Under the pieces are notes generated by a model. The model made no database searches, was not told the DNA's origin, and was given only the letters and a program-made list of their open reading frames with translations. Positions 25,162 through 34,234 of a stretch of 64,000 nt of DNA are shown here, in pieces (position 1 is the stretch's first letter; each line of letters begins with the position of its first letter). Origin of the DNA: CAYNJG01 sp965216885 (lineage in GTDB: Bacteria > Planctomycetota > Planctomycetia > Pirellulales > Pirellulaceae); assembly GCA_965216885.1 (NCBI GenBank), contig OZ244209.1, positions 4,216,001-4,280,000 of the forward strand, read 5' to 3'. A program made the position numbers and the translations under genes.

Positions 25162-26712
25162 TTAGAATTCCGCCTGGAATTGGGTACGGAAGAGCACGCC
25201 GTCGTCGCCGACCAGAATGTCGGTAGCCGTGTTCTGAAGCGGGCTACCATCAAGCACCGTAACGTCCATCGAAATTTTGAACTTGAACGTGTCCAGCGGA
25301 TACCAGTTGATGCCTGCCGCGTACTCGCTGCCGCCACCGTACGGACCACGCACTTCCGAATATCTGGCGTTCACATCCAGTTTTTCCGGGATCAGGAATT
25401 TGCCGCCTTCGACATACCAACCTCGCTGGTAAATTTCCTCCACCGGCAAAGCCGCGTCCGCTTCCAACTCTTCGATCCAGCGGAAGAAAGCCTCCGCGTT
25501 GAGGCTCCAACCTCGATACTTCATGGCAAAGTCCAACCCGTAGAACCACAGATCGAACCCGGATACCGTCGCTCCGGGAGCCAGCGCGCCCGTCTGGTTC
25601 AATCGTGTGCCGTCGGACAGTCGCAGGAAGTCCGTTTCTGGCAGCGGATTGCCGAGCGTTTCGGAGGTCTGTGGCGAGTAGACAAATGAATGCCCAAACC
25701 GCACCAACGGATCGCAAGAATGGTCGAAGTCGGTCAGCTGACTCCCATATTTTCCCAGCGGGTCAAAGTACTGCGTCCCCGCGAAGGTCAGGCGATCGTC
25801 GGTCGATGAGTTGGGGATGTTGGCCGTCCGATACCCGTTACCGACCATGACCTCATAGTGCCCCGAGTCACCGGTCTTCCCGATGCCGTAGATCCCAATG
25901 GTTCGATCAGGGCGAAAGAAGTCATTCGCCATGGGGCGGTCCACGAGTCGGGTGCGCCGGGCGCCCAGCAACCACTGACGACTTGCGGGTACTTTCCGTT
26001 TGCCGAGTTGCAGACGGAAGTTGTCCGAAAAGTCCCAGGACCACCAATAGTCAAAGAAGTCCACCGCATGGCGACCGTCGGAGTCACCATCGAGATGAAA
26101 GAAGAACCGCAAACGTTCGTCGTGCACCCAGCCCAGAAAATAGAGCCGCGCTCTTTCGATATCGAAAGCATTTCGATTGCGAACCGTACGGGTGACTCCA
26201 CCGTTGTCCGTCCACGAGTCGACGTCGCGTGCGAACCCGTGGTGGCGGAATTGAATCCAGCCCGGAATCACCAGTTCGTAGGGCAGTCGGGCCTTGTCGA
26301 CGGAACGGATCACGAAGCCACGATCGTACGTCGGATAAAAATCGAGTTTATGAAAGTCCTCGGCGGTACCGGCTTCGGCGCCACAACTGGGCTCGATACT
26401 CTTTTCGACGACGACCGGCAGCAGCTCTGTTTTCGGCTCGCAACCACATGTTGGTTCAGTGCCACCCGACTCTCCAAAAATCGCGTCGTACTTTCCAAAG
26501 CCCTCTTTCAGCCGCTCGATTTCCGCCGCCTGCGCAGCTAACTCCGCTTGCATGCGATCGATCGTCGACGTCGATGATCCGCTCACCTGATCCTGCAACC
26601 ATGCGACTTCCCGTTCCCATTCATCCGCTGCGACGGCGCAGGGAATCGACATCAAGCCAATGCATGCCGCCAATTGACAACAAACCACCAAAAGAGCTCT
26701 TTGACCACTCAA
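25162..26712 (-). CDS. Outer-membrane porin, OprO/OprP phosphate-selective type
   Basis: The 516-residue product uses a TTG start with GGAG upstream. It has a signal peptide ending near CAVAADE, then a coiled-coil segment (STIDRMQAELAAQAAEIERL, about 48-67) likely trimerising or binding peptidoglycan. The rest is a 16-18-strand beta-barrel with paired aromatic strands (RLYFLGWVHDERLRFFFHLD, FRLQLGKRKVPASRQW) and a C-terminal Phe (FQAEF), the outer-membrane assembly signal. OprO/P porins pass phosphate or polyphosphate, and the pst genes start 1.5 kb away. Diderm planctomycetes commonly encode such proteins. Confidence 0.85.
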   Translation of the reverse strand: MSGQRALLVVCCQLAACIGLMSIPCAVAADEWEREVAWLQDQVSGSSTSTIDRMQAELAAQAAEIERLKEGFGKYDAIFGESGGTEPTCGCEPKTELLPVVVEKSIEPSCGAEAGTAEDFHKLDFYPTYDRGFVIRSVDKARLPYELVIPGWIQFRHHGFARDVDSWTDNGGVTRTVRNRNAFDIERARLYFLGWVHDERLRFFFHLDGDSDGRHAVDFFDYWWSWDFSDNFRLQLGKRKVPASRQWLLGARRTRLVDRPMANDFFRPDRTIGIYGIGKTGDSGHYEVMVGNGYRTANIPNSSTDDRLTFAGTQYFDPLGKYGSQLTDFDHSCDPLVRFGHSFVYSPQTSETLGNPLPETDFLRLSDGTRLNQTGALAPGATVSGFDLWFYGLDFAMKYRGWSLNAEAFFRWIEELEADAALPVEEIYQRGWYVEGGKFLIPEKLDVNARYSEVRGPYGGGSEYAAGINWYPLDTFKFKISMDVTVLDGSPLQNTATDILVGDDGVLFRTQFQAEF

Positions 26713-27206
26713 CTGTTTGGCTCCGTTCTTCCCGCACGACGTAGGTTACAAGGTCAACCTTTGCAATCGGAACGAACGAGATAGCGTGAGAAGTGAGTTT
26801 CATCGCCCGCGGATGATGATGCACCGCTAGCCACATTTCATCCCGAATGACCGTTGCCGACTACCACGCCATGTGCCCGCGCTAACAACCTCCATCTCAG
26901 CGAAACGAGCGATGGCGACATTCTCGCCAGCATCGACATCGATGCAGTGCTTCTACCTATCGTCCGTCGTCGCGTTGTAAAGATTGCGAGCGTCCCGGTA
27001 AGAATTTCGTGCCGCATCAACCTCGCATCAACGCGGCAACGCTGCTACAAGCTTCACATGCACGACCAAACCAACTGCGAACCCGTTGCGCGGCGGTTGG
27101 CACACAACGTGCAATGACGTACATCGACACCATATCGCAAACCTAGTGCGTGGGGCACGAAGCCCAGCCGTTTGCGTCCCCAAAATCAGCTTGAAGGAGC
27201 AAGGAA
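26713..27206. promoter_or_regulatory. Divergent promoter region between porin and ompH
   Basis: This 494-bp gap separates two divergently transcribed envelope genes and must hold both promoters. An imperfect dyad AGGTTACAAGGTCAACCT (26743-26760) lies 30 bp upstream of the porin start and could be an operator. I found no 11-bp-spaced PHO-type repeats here. Confidence 0.3.
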
Positions 27207-27797
27207 GTGAAAACCTTTCAACGAGTAACATTGATTGCCTCAGTCGTACTGCTGGCCAGCTCAACGGCGTGGGGCCAGGGAATGAATGTAGCTCTGCTTG
27301 ATGTGGGTTACATTTTCGAGAACCATCCTGGCTTCAAGACCCAAATGGACGCCATGAAGGCCGAGGTGCAGTCCTTCGAGCAAACCATGAAACAACAGCA
27401 GGAGCAGATCCAGGCCGCCAGCCGCCAGATCTCCAGCTACAAGCCCGGCTCGCCTGAGTACAAGCGACTGGAAGAAACCACGACCAAGCAGATCGCGGAC
27501 CTGAAGGTTCAGATGCAGCTGAAGCGTAAGTCGATCATGGAAAAGGAAGCCCAGATTTACATGGCAACCTATAAGCAGGTTGCCGCTGCAGTAGCCGCAT
27601 TCGCCAACCAGAAGAACATCGACCTGGTCTTGCGATACGACCGCAAATCGGCTCCCGGCAATCAGGTGGTTGACCCCAAGGAGACGCTCAAGGTCATCAA
27701 CCGACCTGTGATCTTCGAAAAAGGCCTCGACATCTCGGACTCCATCCTGCGTCAGGTCAGCGCCGTGGCGCGGACTGCTGCTCCGCGTCGCAACTAG
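27207..27797 (+). CDS. OmpH/Skp-family periplasmic chaperone
   Basis: The 196-residue product uses a GTG start with AAGGAGCAAGGAA upstream. A signal peptide (VTLIASVVLLASSTAWGQG) is followed by VALLDVGYIFENHPGF, the conserved OmpH opening strand. Long coiled-coil helices come next (about residues 50-115), then IDLVLRYDRK in the core domain. Skp-type chaperones bind unfolded outer-membrane proteins in the periplasm, consistent with the divergent porin gene. A strong terminator follows. Confidence 0.88.
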   Translation: MKTFQRVTLIASVVLLASSTAWGQGMNVALLDVGYIFENHPGFKTQMDAMKAEVQSFEQTMKQQQEQIQAASRQISSYKPGSPEYKRLEETTTKQIADLKVQMQLKRKSIMEKEAQIYMATYKQVAAAVAAFANQKNIDLVLRYDRKSAPGNQVVDPKETLKVINRPVIFEKGLDISDSILRQVSAVARTAAPRRN

Positions 27798-27853
27798 ATC
27801 CGGGCGAAACAATCCGGGCGAAACAATCCGGCCGAAACAATCCGGCCGATACA
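27798..27853 (+). repeat. Four tandem 14-bp units after ompH
   Basis: Four units ATCCGG(G/C)CGA(A/T)ACA follow immediately after the ompH stop codon, and a fifth unit is broken. The function is unknown. The array lies between the stop codon and the terminator, so it is transcribed. Confidence 0.85.
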
Positions 27854-27870
27854 ATCCGACACCCCCTCAA

Positions 27871-27909
27871 ACGCGGGCATTCCCTAGGTGGAGTGCCCGT
27901 GTTTTTTTT
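27871..27909 (+). terminator. Rho-independent terminator of ompH
   Basis: CGGGCATTCC and GGAGTGCCCG form a near-perfect 10-bp stem around CTAGGT and are followed by GTGTTTTTTTT. This is the clearest intrinsic terminator in the window. Confidence 0.85.
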
Positions 27910-28040
27910 GTGGATGTATCGATCGCGGCAGCAGACCGCGATAGCCTCGTTAGCCGCGAACAAACGAGTACAACGCACGGTTTTCGAGAATTCCCACCAT
28001 TCGTTCCGCAGCCCCAAGAACCTTCGCGAGTTCTTCTTAC

Positions 28041-28063
28041 GGCCCCGGTAGATTCGAACTAAC
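28041..28063 (-). other. tRNA 3'-end-like fragment
   Basis: On the minus strand GTTAGTTCGAATCTACCGG followed by GGCC resembles a tRNA T-arm (TTCGAAT loop) and acceptor strand. No matching 5' acceptor half (GGCCCCG) lies within 90 bp, and the T-stem has a mismatch. It could be a remnant left by an integrated element or coincidence. Confidence 0.2.
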
Positions 28064-28154
28064 GATGGTCGCGGTCCCCCGCGTGGCAGAAAAGTCAACG
28101 CGGCTGGCTTAGCCCGCTTGCAGTTTCTGCTTCGAATGGAAAAATCACCATCAA

Positions 28155-28184
28155 CTTCATCGGTTCTTCATTTCACCTTGTTAT
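28155..28184 (+). promoter_or_regulatory. PHO-box-like triple direct repeat upstream of pstS
   Basis: CTTCATCG, CTTCATTT and CTTGTTAT start at 28155, 28166 and 28177, an exact 11-bp period, about 70 bp before the pstS start. PhoB-family regulators bind direct repeats with an 11-bp period (7-bp units with 4-bp spacers in E. coli, 8-bp with 3-bp in cyanobacteria). A similar triple lies at 36356. Confidence 0.5.
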
Positions 28185-28250
28185 CCAAAGCAGTCGGGTC
28201 GTGCAACGAAATTTTGAACATTCGCTGGATCAGGTAAAAGGGACCATTTA

Positions 28251-29240
28251 ATGGCTTCTCAATCGGGAAAACACATCACCCTGGGGACAACACTTACCTT
28301 GGCGGGGCTCGCGTTGTTTGCTGTTACTCAGGGCTGCGGCGGAAGCGGCACTGGCGGGGGCGGCACAGCGGGCGGAAGCGCAACTGTCGGCGGTGAGGTC
28401 GTCAGGATCAGCCGTCAGAACAACTCCGGCACATACGCCTACTTCAAAGAAGTCGTGATCGGCAAAGAAGGCTACTTCAAGCAAGGCTCGATCGACCTCA
28501 GCGGTTCGAAAGACGTAGTCGAACAGGTGAGCACCACGCCGAACGCAATTGGTTACAGCGGAATGGGTTACGCCAACGAGCACGTCAAAATGCTCTCCGT
28601 TTCAAAGGATGGCGGGGAAGCCGTGCCTCCGACCAGCGAAAATGCGTCCAAAGGCACCTACCCGTTGGCTCGAGGCCTGAACATCTACATCATTGGGGAA
28701 GCAGACGGTGCCCTGAAGCACTATCTGGCATGGATCATGTCCAGCGAAGGGCAACAGATCGTCGAGGAGATTGGTTATGTACCAGCTCCTAACGGCGGAG
28801 GTGCTCCACCGGAGGGCGATCCTCCAGCGGCGTCAATCAAGATTGCCGGCTCGGACACCATGGTCAATCTCGCTCAAAAATGGGCTGAGGTCTACATGGG
28901 CAAGTATAAGGACGTGAAACTGGAAGTCTCCGGTGGCGGATCGGGCGTCGGGCTTGCTGGCCTTCAAAAAGGCACCACGCAGCTCGCCAATGCCAGTCGC
29001 GATATCAAGCAGAAGGAAATCGACGCCATCAAGGACAAGTTCGGCAAGGAAGTGTCCCAGTATGTCGTCGCCCTGGATGCTTTGGCCGTCTACGTTCACC
29101 CCGAAAACCCACTGGACGAGATCTCGCTCGCGGATCTGAAGGGTATCTACGGTGAAGGTGGCGAAACGACGAACTGGGAACAAGTCTCAAACTGGGAAGC
29201 CGCAACGGCCGCCCCAGCAGCAGGCTCGGATTCGCACTAA
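28251..29240 (+). CDS. pstS: Phosphate-binding protein PstS, circularly permuted
   Basis: The 329-residue protein has an export signal ending near Cys29 (TQGC, an atypical lipobox) and a Gly-rich linker. Residues 49-180 then match what is normally the C-terminal half of PstS: VVRISRQNNSGTYAYFKE (50-67), NAIGYSGMGYAN (98-109) and EGQQIVEEIGYVPAP (166-180). A Pro/Gly linker (181-194) leads to the normal N-terminal half: IKIAGSDTMVNLAQKWAEVY (196-215), VSGGGSGVG (226-234), NASRDIK (247-253), DALAVYVHP (276-284) and TNWEQV near the end. All phosphate-contacting segments are present but in swapped order. It is the first gene of the pst operon and has a PHO-box-like repeat upstream. Confidence 0.92.
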   Translation: MASQSGKHITLGTTLTLAGLALFAVTQGCGGSGTGGGGTAGGSATVGGEVVRISRQNNSGTYAYFKEVVIGKEGYFKQGSIDLSGSKDVVEQVSTTPNAIGYSGMGYANEHVKMLSVSKDGGEAVPPTSENASKGTYPLARGLNIYIIGEADGALKHYLAWIMSSEGQQIVEEIGYVPAPNGGGAPPEGDPPAASIKIAGSDTMVNLAQKWAEVYMGKYKDVKLEVSGGGSGVGLAGLQKGTTQLANASRDIKQKEIDAIKDKFGKEVSQYVVALDALAVYVHPENPLDEISLADLKGIYGEGGETTNWEQVSNWEAATAAPAAGSDSH

Positions 29241-29381
29241 CGCGTCGCGCGAGCCTTTCGTCGGTGGGGTGCCAAATTGGTACCACACACCGGCGAACGA
29301 CAGGTCATCTCCGCACGAACCTTGCGAAGCGTTTGTGGAGTCGACCAATTTCAGGAACACGCAGTCGGGAATAAGCTTTAG

Positions 29382-30422
29382 GTGACAGAGACAACACCGG
29401 AATCCGGCGACCAGAACGCCGAATCTGCCTCAGACATCGGCGGAGCAACAGGTAGTGACGGCGCCTCGGCTGCGGCTGCCTCGGCCAGTCGTGGCGGCTC
29501 TCGATCGTTGCTCGACGCCATCGAGCCGGTCATTGAAGTCGCGATCTACATGTGCGGCTGGAGTGCAATCCTTTTCGTGCTGGCGATCTTCGCGTTCGTC
29601 TTCAAGGAAGCGTTTCCGGCGCTGTCCTGGCTGGACCTTGGCGAGTTTTTCACCACGGATATCTGGCGACCGGAAGAAGAAGGCGACGGAGCCCGATACG
29701 GGATTCGGGCTCTCATTATCGGCACCGCATGCGTAACGGTGGGCTCGACGTTGCTATCCGTGCCACTTGGTCTCGGTGCCGCCGTCTACCTTTCGGAATT
29801 CTGCTCGACACGCGTACGAGAAACTCTGAAGGTCATTATCGAGCTTCTCGCGGCGATTCCCTCAATCGTTTGGGGCTTCATTGGAGTGGTGATCCTGCAG
29901 CCAATCATCGTCGACGTCACGGCGTGGCTGAACGCCTACCACCTGTTTCCCAAGGCACTGGTCGGTGTCAACATTCTCAACGGAAGTATCATCCTTGCCC
30001 TGATGAGCGTTCCGGTGATTGTCTCCGTCGGCGAGGACGCACTGAAAGCCGTACCGGACTCGTTTCGCGAAGCCGCCTTGTCGCTGGGTGCCAGTCGCTG
30101 GGAAGTCGTCTACAAAGTCCTGTTTCCGGCCGCGAAGAACGGCCTATTGGCTGCCGTGCTGTTGGGCATCGGTCGCGCGATTGGCGAAACCATGGCCGTG
30201 CTACTGTGCACGGGTCACTCGGTTCGCATCCCCACCAGCGTCGTGGATCCAGTGAGGACCATGACGGCGACCATCGCCGCGGAACTTGGCGAAGCCGTCG
30301 ACGGCGGACGCCACTATCAACTGTTGTTCCTGATTGGAGTCGTCCTCTTCGTGCTGACGTTCATCGTGAACCTCGTCGCGGATGTCGTCGTCAAAGGCGT
30401 TGGAGGGCAAAGCGATGGCTAA
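29382..30422 (+). CDS. pstC: Phosphate ABC transporter permease PstC
   Basis: The 346-residue protein uses a GTG start and has a 45-residue Ala/Ser/Gly-rich cytoplasmic N-terminus. Six membrane helices follow. The permease coupling motif EAALSLGASRWEVVYKVLFPAA (EAA...G) lies near residues 225-246, the site that contacts the PstB ATPase. It follows pstS by 141 bp and overlaps pstA by 8 bp. It is an inner-membrane subunit of the PstSCAB importer. Confidence 0.95.
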   Translation: MTETTPESGDQNAESASDIGGATGSDGASAAAASASRGGSRSLLDAIEPVIEVAIYMCGWSAILFVLAIFAFVFKEAFPALSWLDLGEFFTTDIWRPEEEGDGARYGIRALIIGTACVTVGSTLLSVPLGLGAAVYLSEFCSTRVRETLKVIIELLAAIPSIVWGFIGVVILQPIIVDVTAWLNAYHLFPKALVGVNILNGSIILALMSVPVIVSVGEDALKAVPDSFREAALSLGASRWEVVYKVLFPAAKNGLLAAVLLGIGRAIGETMAVLLCTGHSVRIPTSVVDPVRTMTATIAAELGEAVDGGRHYQLLFLIGVVLFVLTFIVNLVADVVVKGVGGQSDG

Positions 30423-31731
30423 CGGACGCGAGATCCACCACTGCCACGTCTACCCCGGCGCACCCGCGAAAGACGCCTCGGCGAACGACAGCAGCCAGGT
30501 GAACGACAGCAGCCAGGTGAACGACAGCAGCCAGGCGAATGACATTTTCGCAACACTCGACGAGGCTACCGTTGCCATCTCGGCCGGACTCACGGATGAC
30601 CTCCAGGAAGTCGTCATCACGTTTGCCGACAGCCCGGACAACCTTCAGCAGCCTCCCGCCGACCCGCCGCGATACCAATACTACTTCGACCGCCATCGAA
30701 TCGGCGAGGACGGTGACGGCTCCGACCTGTCACCATGGTCTTCCATCCCGACTGCGCTCGGCGAACTGAAGGAATTGCAGGCTGCCGGCCGATTCAGCCC
30801 CGCCGCCGGGCAGAGCGTTTCTATCAAGCGTCGCGAAACTTTCACCGCGACAGCAATGGAAAAACGAAAGAAGCTGAGCGAGTCGATCGCACACTACACC
30901 TTCATGATGATGGCGATCGTGCTGGTGTTGCCAGTCTTCGCCATTCTCGGCTACCTGACATACATGGCGTGGCCCGCGCTGAACGTGGATTTCATCGTTC
31001 AGAACCCCAAGAACGGCATGACCGAGGGCGGCATCTGGGCTCCGCTGGTGGGTACCTTTTTCCTCGTCTTTGTCTCGCTGCTGGTCTCCGCTCCGATTGG
31101 CGTGCTGGCCGGGGTCTATCTGAACGAGTACGCCTCGGACAACTGGTTCACCCGCTTGATCAACCTCGCGGTTGTGAATCTCGCCGGCGTGCCAAGTATC
31201 GTGCATGCCCTGTTTGGCGTTGGAGCTTTCGTGCTGTTTGCGAAATTTGGCGAATCACTGATTGCCGCCGCCTGTACGCTGGCCGTCATGACGCTGCCCG
31301 TCATTATCACCAGTACGCGGGAAGCGTTGGCGTCCGTCCCCATGTCGTTTCGAGAAGCGTGCTGGAATATGGGAGCATCGAAATGGCAGACGATCCGTAC
31401 GATCGTGCTTCCCAACTCCGTCAGCGGAATCCTCACGGGGGTCATTCTGCAGGTCTCGCGAGCTGCCGGTGAAACGGCACCAATCCTGTTCACCGGCGCC
31501 ACGTTCTTCATGGCCGTTCCGGATGAAGGAATTGGCTACTACCTGCCTTACGGACTGGGTGACAAAGTCATGGCACTTTCCATGCACCTCTACACGCTGC
31601 GGACACAGATTCAGAACGCACCGGCTCATATGGAATACGGAACGGCCGTTGTGCTGATTGCCCTCGTCCTGGCCGTGAACAGCGTTTCGATTGGCATCCG
31701 TGCCTATCTGCGATCGCGCAAGAAATGGTAA
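30415..31731 (+). CDS. pstA: Phosphate ABC transporter permease PstA with long N-terminal extension
   Basis: ATG 30415 overlaps the pstC stop and gives 438 residues; typical PstA has about 280-300. The first 145 residues are a hydrophilic extension with three perfect NDSSQ(V/A) hexapeptides (18-bp DNA repeats at 30483-30536). The six-helix permease follows, with the EAA motif REACWNMGASKWQTIRTIVLP. The extension is cytoplasmic if normal topology holds and may contact the unusual PstB pair, which is inference. Confidence 0.93.
   Translation: MANGREIHHCHVYPGAPAKDASANDSSQVNDSSQVNDSSQANDIFATLDEATVAISAGLTDDLQEVVITFADSPDNLQQPPADPPRYQYYFDRHRIGEDGDGSDLSPWSSIPTALGELKELQAAGRFSPAAGQSVSIKRRETFTATAMEKRKKLSESIAHYTFMMMAIVLVLPVFAILGYLTYMAWPALNVDFIVQNPKNGMTEGGIWAPLVGTFFLVFVSLLVSAPIGVLAGVYLNEYASDNWFTRLINLAVVNLAGVPSIVHALFGVGAFVLFAKFGESLIAAACTLAVMTLPVIITSTREALASVPMSFREACWNMGASKWQTIRTIVLPNSVSGILTGVILQVSRAAGETAPILFTGATFFMAVPDEGIGYYLPYGLGDKVMALSMHLYTLRTQIQNAPAHMEYGTAVVLIALVLAVNSVSIGIRAYLRSRKKW
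30483..30536 (+). repeat. Three tandem 18-bp units in pstA
   Basis: GAACGACAGCAGCCAGGT occurs three times in frame (the last ends GGC), encoding NDSSQV/NDSSQV/NDSSQA in the variable N-terminal extension of PstA. This is a likely site of length variation between strains. Confidence 0.9.
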
Positions 31732-31748
31732 TCAGAGGCGTTACGCAT

Positions 31749-32563
<815 letters not shown>

Positions 32564-32564
<1 letters not shown>

Positions 32565-33385
32565 TGGAACCGTCAGTAGACACACAGCATGACAGTACCG
32601 CACAAGCGTCATCGGAAGACGCGAGGTACAGCATTACAACGCGGGACGTGAGTCTCTGGTACGGCGATTTCCAGGCACTCTTCGACGTTACGGTCAACAT
32701 TCGTCAGGGCATCATCACGGGCCTGATTGGACCTTCTGGTTGTGGCAAGACGACCCTGTTGCGCAGTTTCAACCGCATCAACGAACGTTATGGCAATGTG
32801 ACCACGAAGGGCGAAATCAAGATCCTCGACAAGAACATCTACGACGAGGATGTATCGCTCAGCGAACTCAGAAAGTCGGTCGGGATGGTGTTCCAACGCC
32901 CCAACCCGCTGCCGATTTCGATCTACGACAATGTGGCCTTCGGATGGCGCATTCACACACCGCGCGGAAAAGCGGGACGCATCCAGCGTGACGAACTGGT
33001 CGAAACGTCACTTCGCGAAGTTCAGCTCTGGGATGCCGTTAAGGACAATTTGCGACGTAAGGCGACCAACCTCACGCTCGAGCAACAACAGAAGCTGTGC
33101 ATTGCCCGACTGTTGCCTTTGAAACCACGTGTCATCCTCATGGATGAGCCCTGCTCGGCACTTGATGCCGAGGGAACCGAACGCATCGAAGAGTTGCTTA
33201 CCAGCCTTCGAGATCGATACACGGTCGTCATTGTCACACACAATATGGCACAAGCACGACGCGCATCGGACGAATGCATTTACATGTTGTTGGGTAAGAT
33301 TATTGAGCATGGCAAAACCTCCGACCTCTTCCTGAATCCTCAACACAAGGAAACCGAGATGTACATTGAGGGGCGATACGGATAG
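32564..33385 (+). CDS. pstB2: PstB-type ATPase 2, degenerate signature motif
   Basis: The product has 273 residues from GTG 32564. Walker A GPSGCGKT (56-63), Q-loop VGMVFQ (Gln111), Walker B ILMDEP (191-196), D-loop SALD and switch His226 (VTHNM) are all consensus. The ABC signature, normally LSGGQQQR, reads LTLEQQQK (170-177). It therefore has a sound nucleotide-binding side and a poor signature, the exact complement of PstB1. The two are encoded in tandem with overlapping codons, which strongly suggests an obligate heterodimer on PstC-PstA. Confidence 0.93.
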
Positions 33386-33394
33386 AGTGAGTAG

Positions 33395-34129
33395 TTGGTC
33401 AAAAACCAGAACTACAGCGATTATCCACGGCATGTCGACTCCCCAACCAGTAAAGCCACCAGCATGAAAAGGCTTGAGAACGAGCTGGAGGACCTTCGGA
33501 CGATGGTTTCCCAAATGGGATCCCTGACCGAGAAGATGGTCTTTCGCGTTGCCGACGAAATCCGGGGAGTCGGGCAGGGCGACATCTACGACGAAGTCAT
33601 CCGGCACGAGGAACAGCTGGATAACATGCAACTGGATGTCGACCGGGAAGCGGTCCGCATTCTGACGGTCTACGCCCCCGTGGCATCCGACCTGCGCTTT
33701 GTGCTCTCGGTGACTCGGGTTTCCGCCGAACTGGAACGCATTGGCGATCAAGCAAAGAACATTTGCGGCAATCTCGAATTGATGCGTACCAAGGGCATCG
33801 CAACGGCCATTCCTCAAGTCAGAAAAATGGCCGAAGAAGTTTGCGAGATGGTGCAAAATGCGATGGATGCTTTCGTGAAAAACGACAGCCGCAAGGCTCG
33901 GGCGACCATCTCGTGCGACGACCTGGTTGACGCGTTGAACGACCAGGTCATGGAAGAACTCCTCAATGACGACGTCGTCCGCCGAGGCATCGAAGAACCG
34001 CTGGACATGGCCGGAACGATGGCGCAGATCCTGCTTAGTCGCTCGCTGGAACGGGTTGGTGACCAGGCTACCAATATTTGTGAAGAAGTCGTTTACATGG
34101 TCAAGGGCGACGACATTCGTCATCAATAG
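33395..34129 (+). CDS. phoU: PhoU, phosphate signalling regulator
   Basis: TTG 33395 gives 244 residues; ATG 33464 would give 221, nearer the usual 210-240. Two PhoU three-helix bundles are present, each with the metal-binding E-R-x-G-D-x-[AT]-x-N-I motif: ELERIGDQAKNICGNLE and SLERVGDQATNICEEVV. PhoU links the Pst transporter to the PhoR kinase and represses the Pho response when phosphate is plentiful. It lies between the ATPases and PhoR in a single operon direction. Confidence 0.93.
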   Translation: MVKNQNYSDYPRHVDSPTSKATSMKRLENELEDLRTMVSQMGSLTEKMVFRVADEIRGVGQGDIYDEVIRHEEQLDNMQLDVDREAVRILTVYAPVASDLRFVLSVTRVSAELERIGDQAKNICGNLELMRTKGIATAIPQVRKMAEEVCEMVQNAMDAFVKNDSRKARATISCDDLVDALNDQVMEELLNDDVVRRGIEEPLDMAGTMAQILLSRSLERVGDQATNICEEVVYMVKGDDIRHQ

Positions 34130-34234
34130 CAGGGCGAAATTCTGGAACCGGCGGTGGTCAGGTTGAGCTGAACCGAAACGTCGACAATGATGGTCGGTAG
34201 ACGTTCGTTTCCCTTCGTTACACTTAGGCTGTGC

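Noticed and set aside
25858..26541. 227-codon plus-strand frame opposite the porin
   Set aside because: It is a shadow of the porin gene, which has a signal peptide, beta-strand pattern and terminal Phe.
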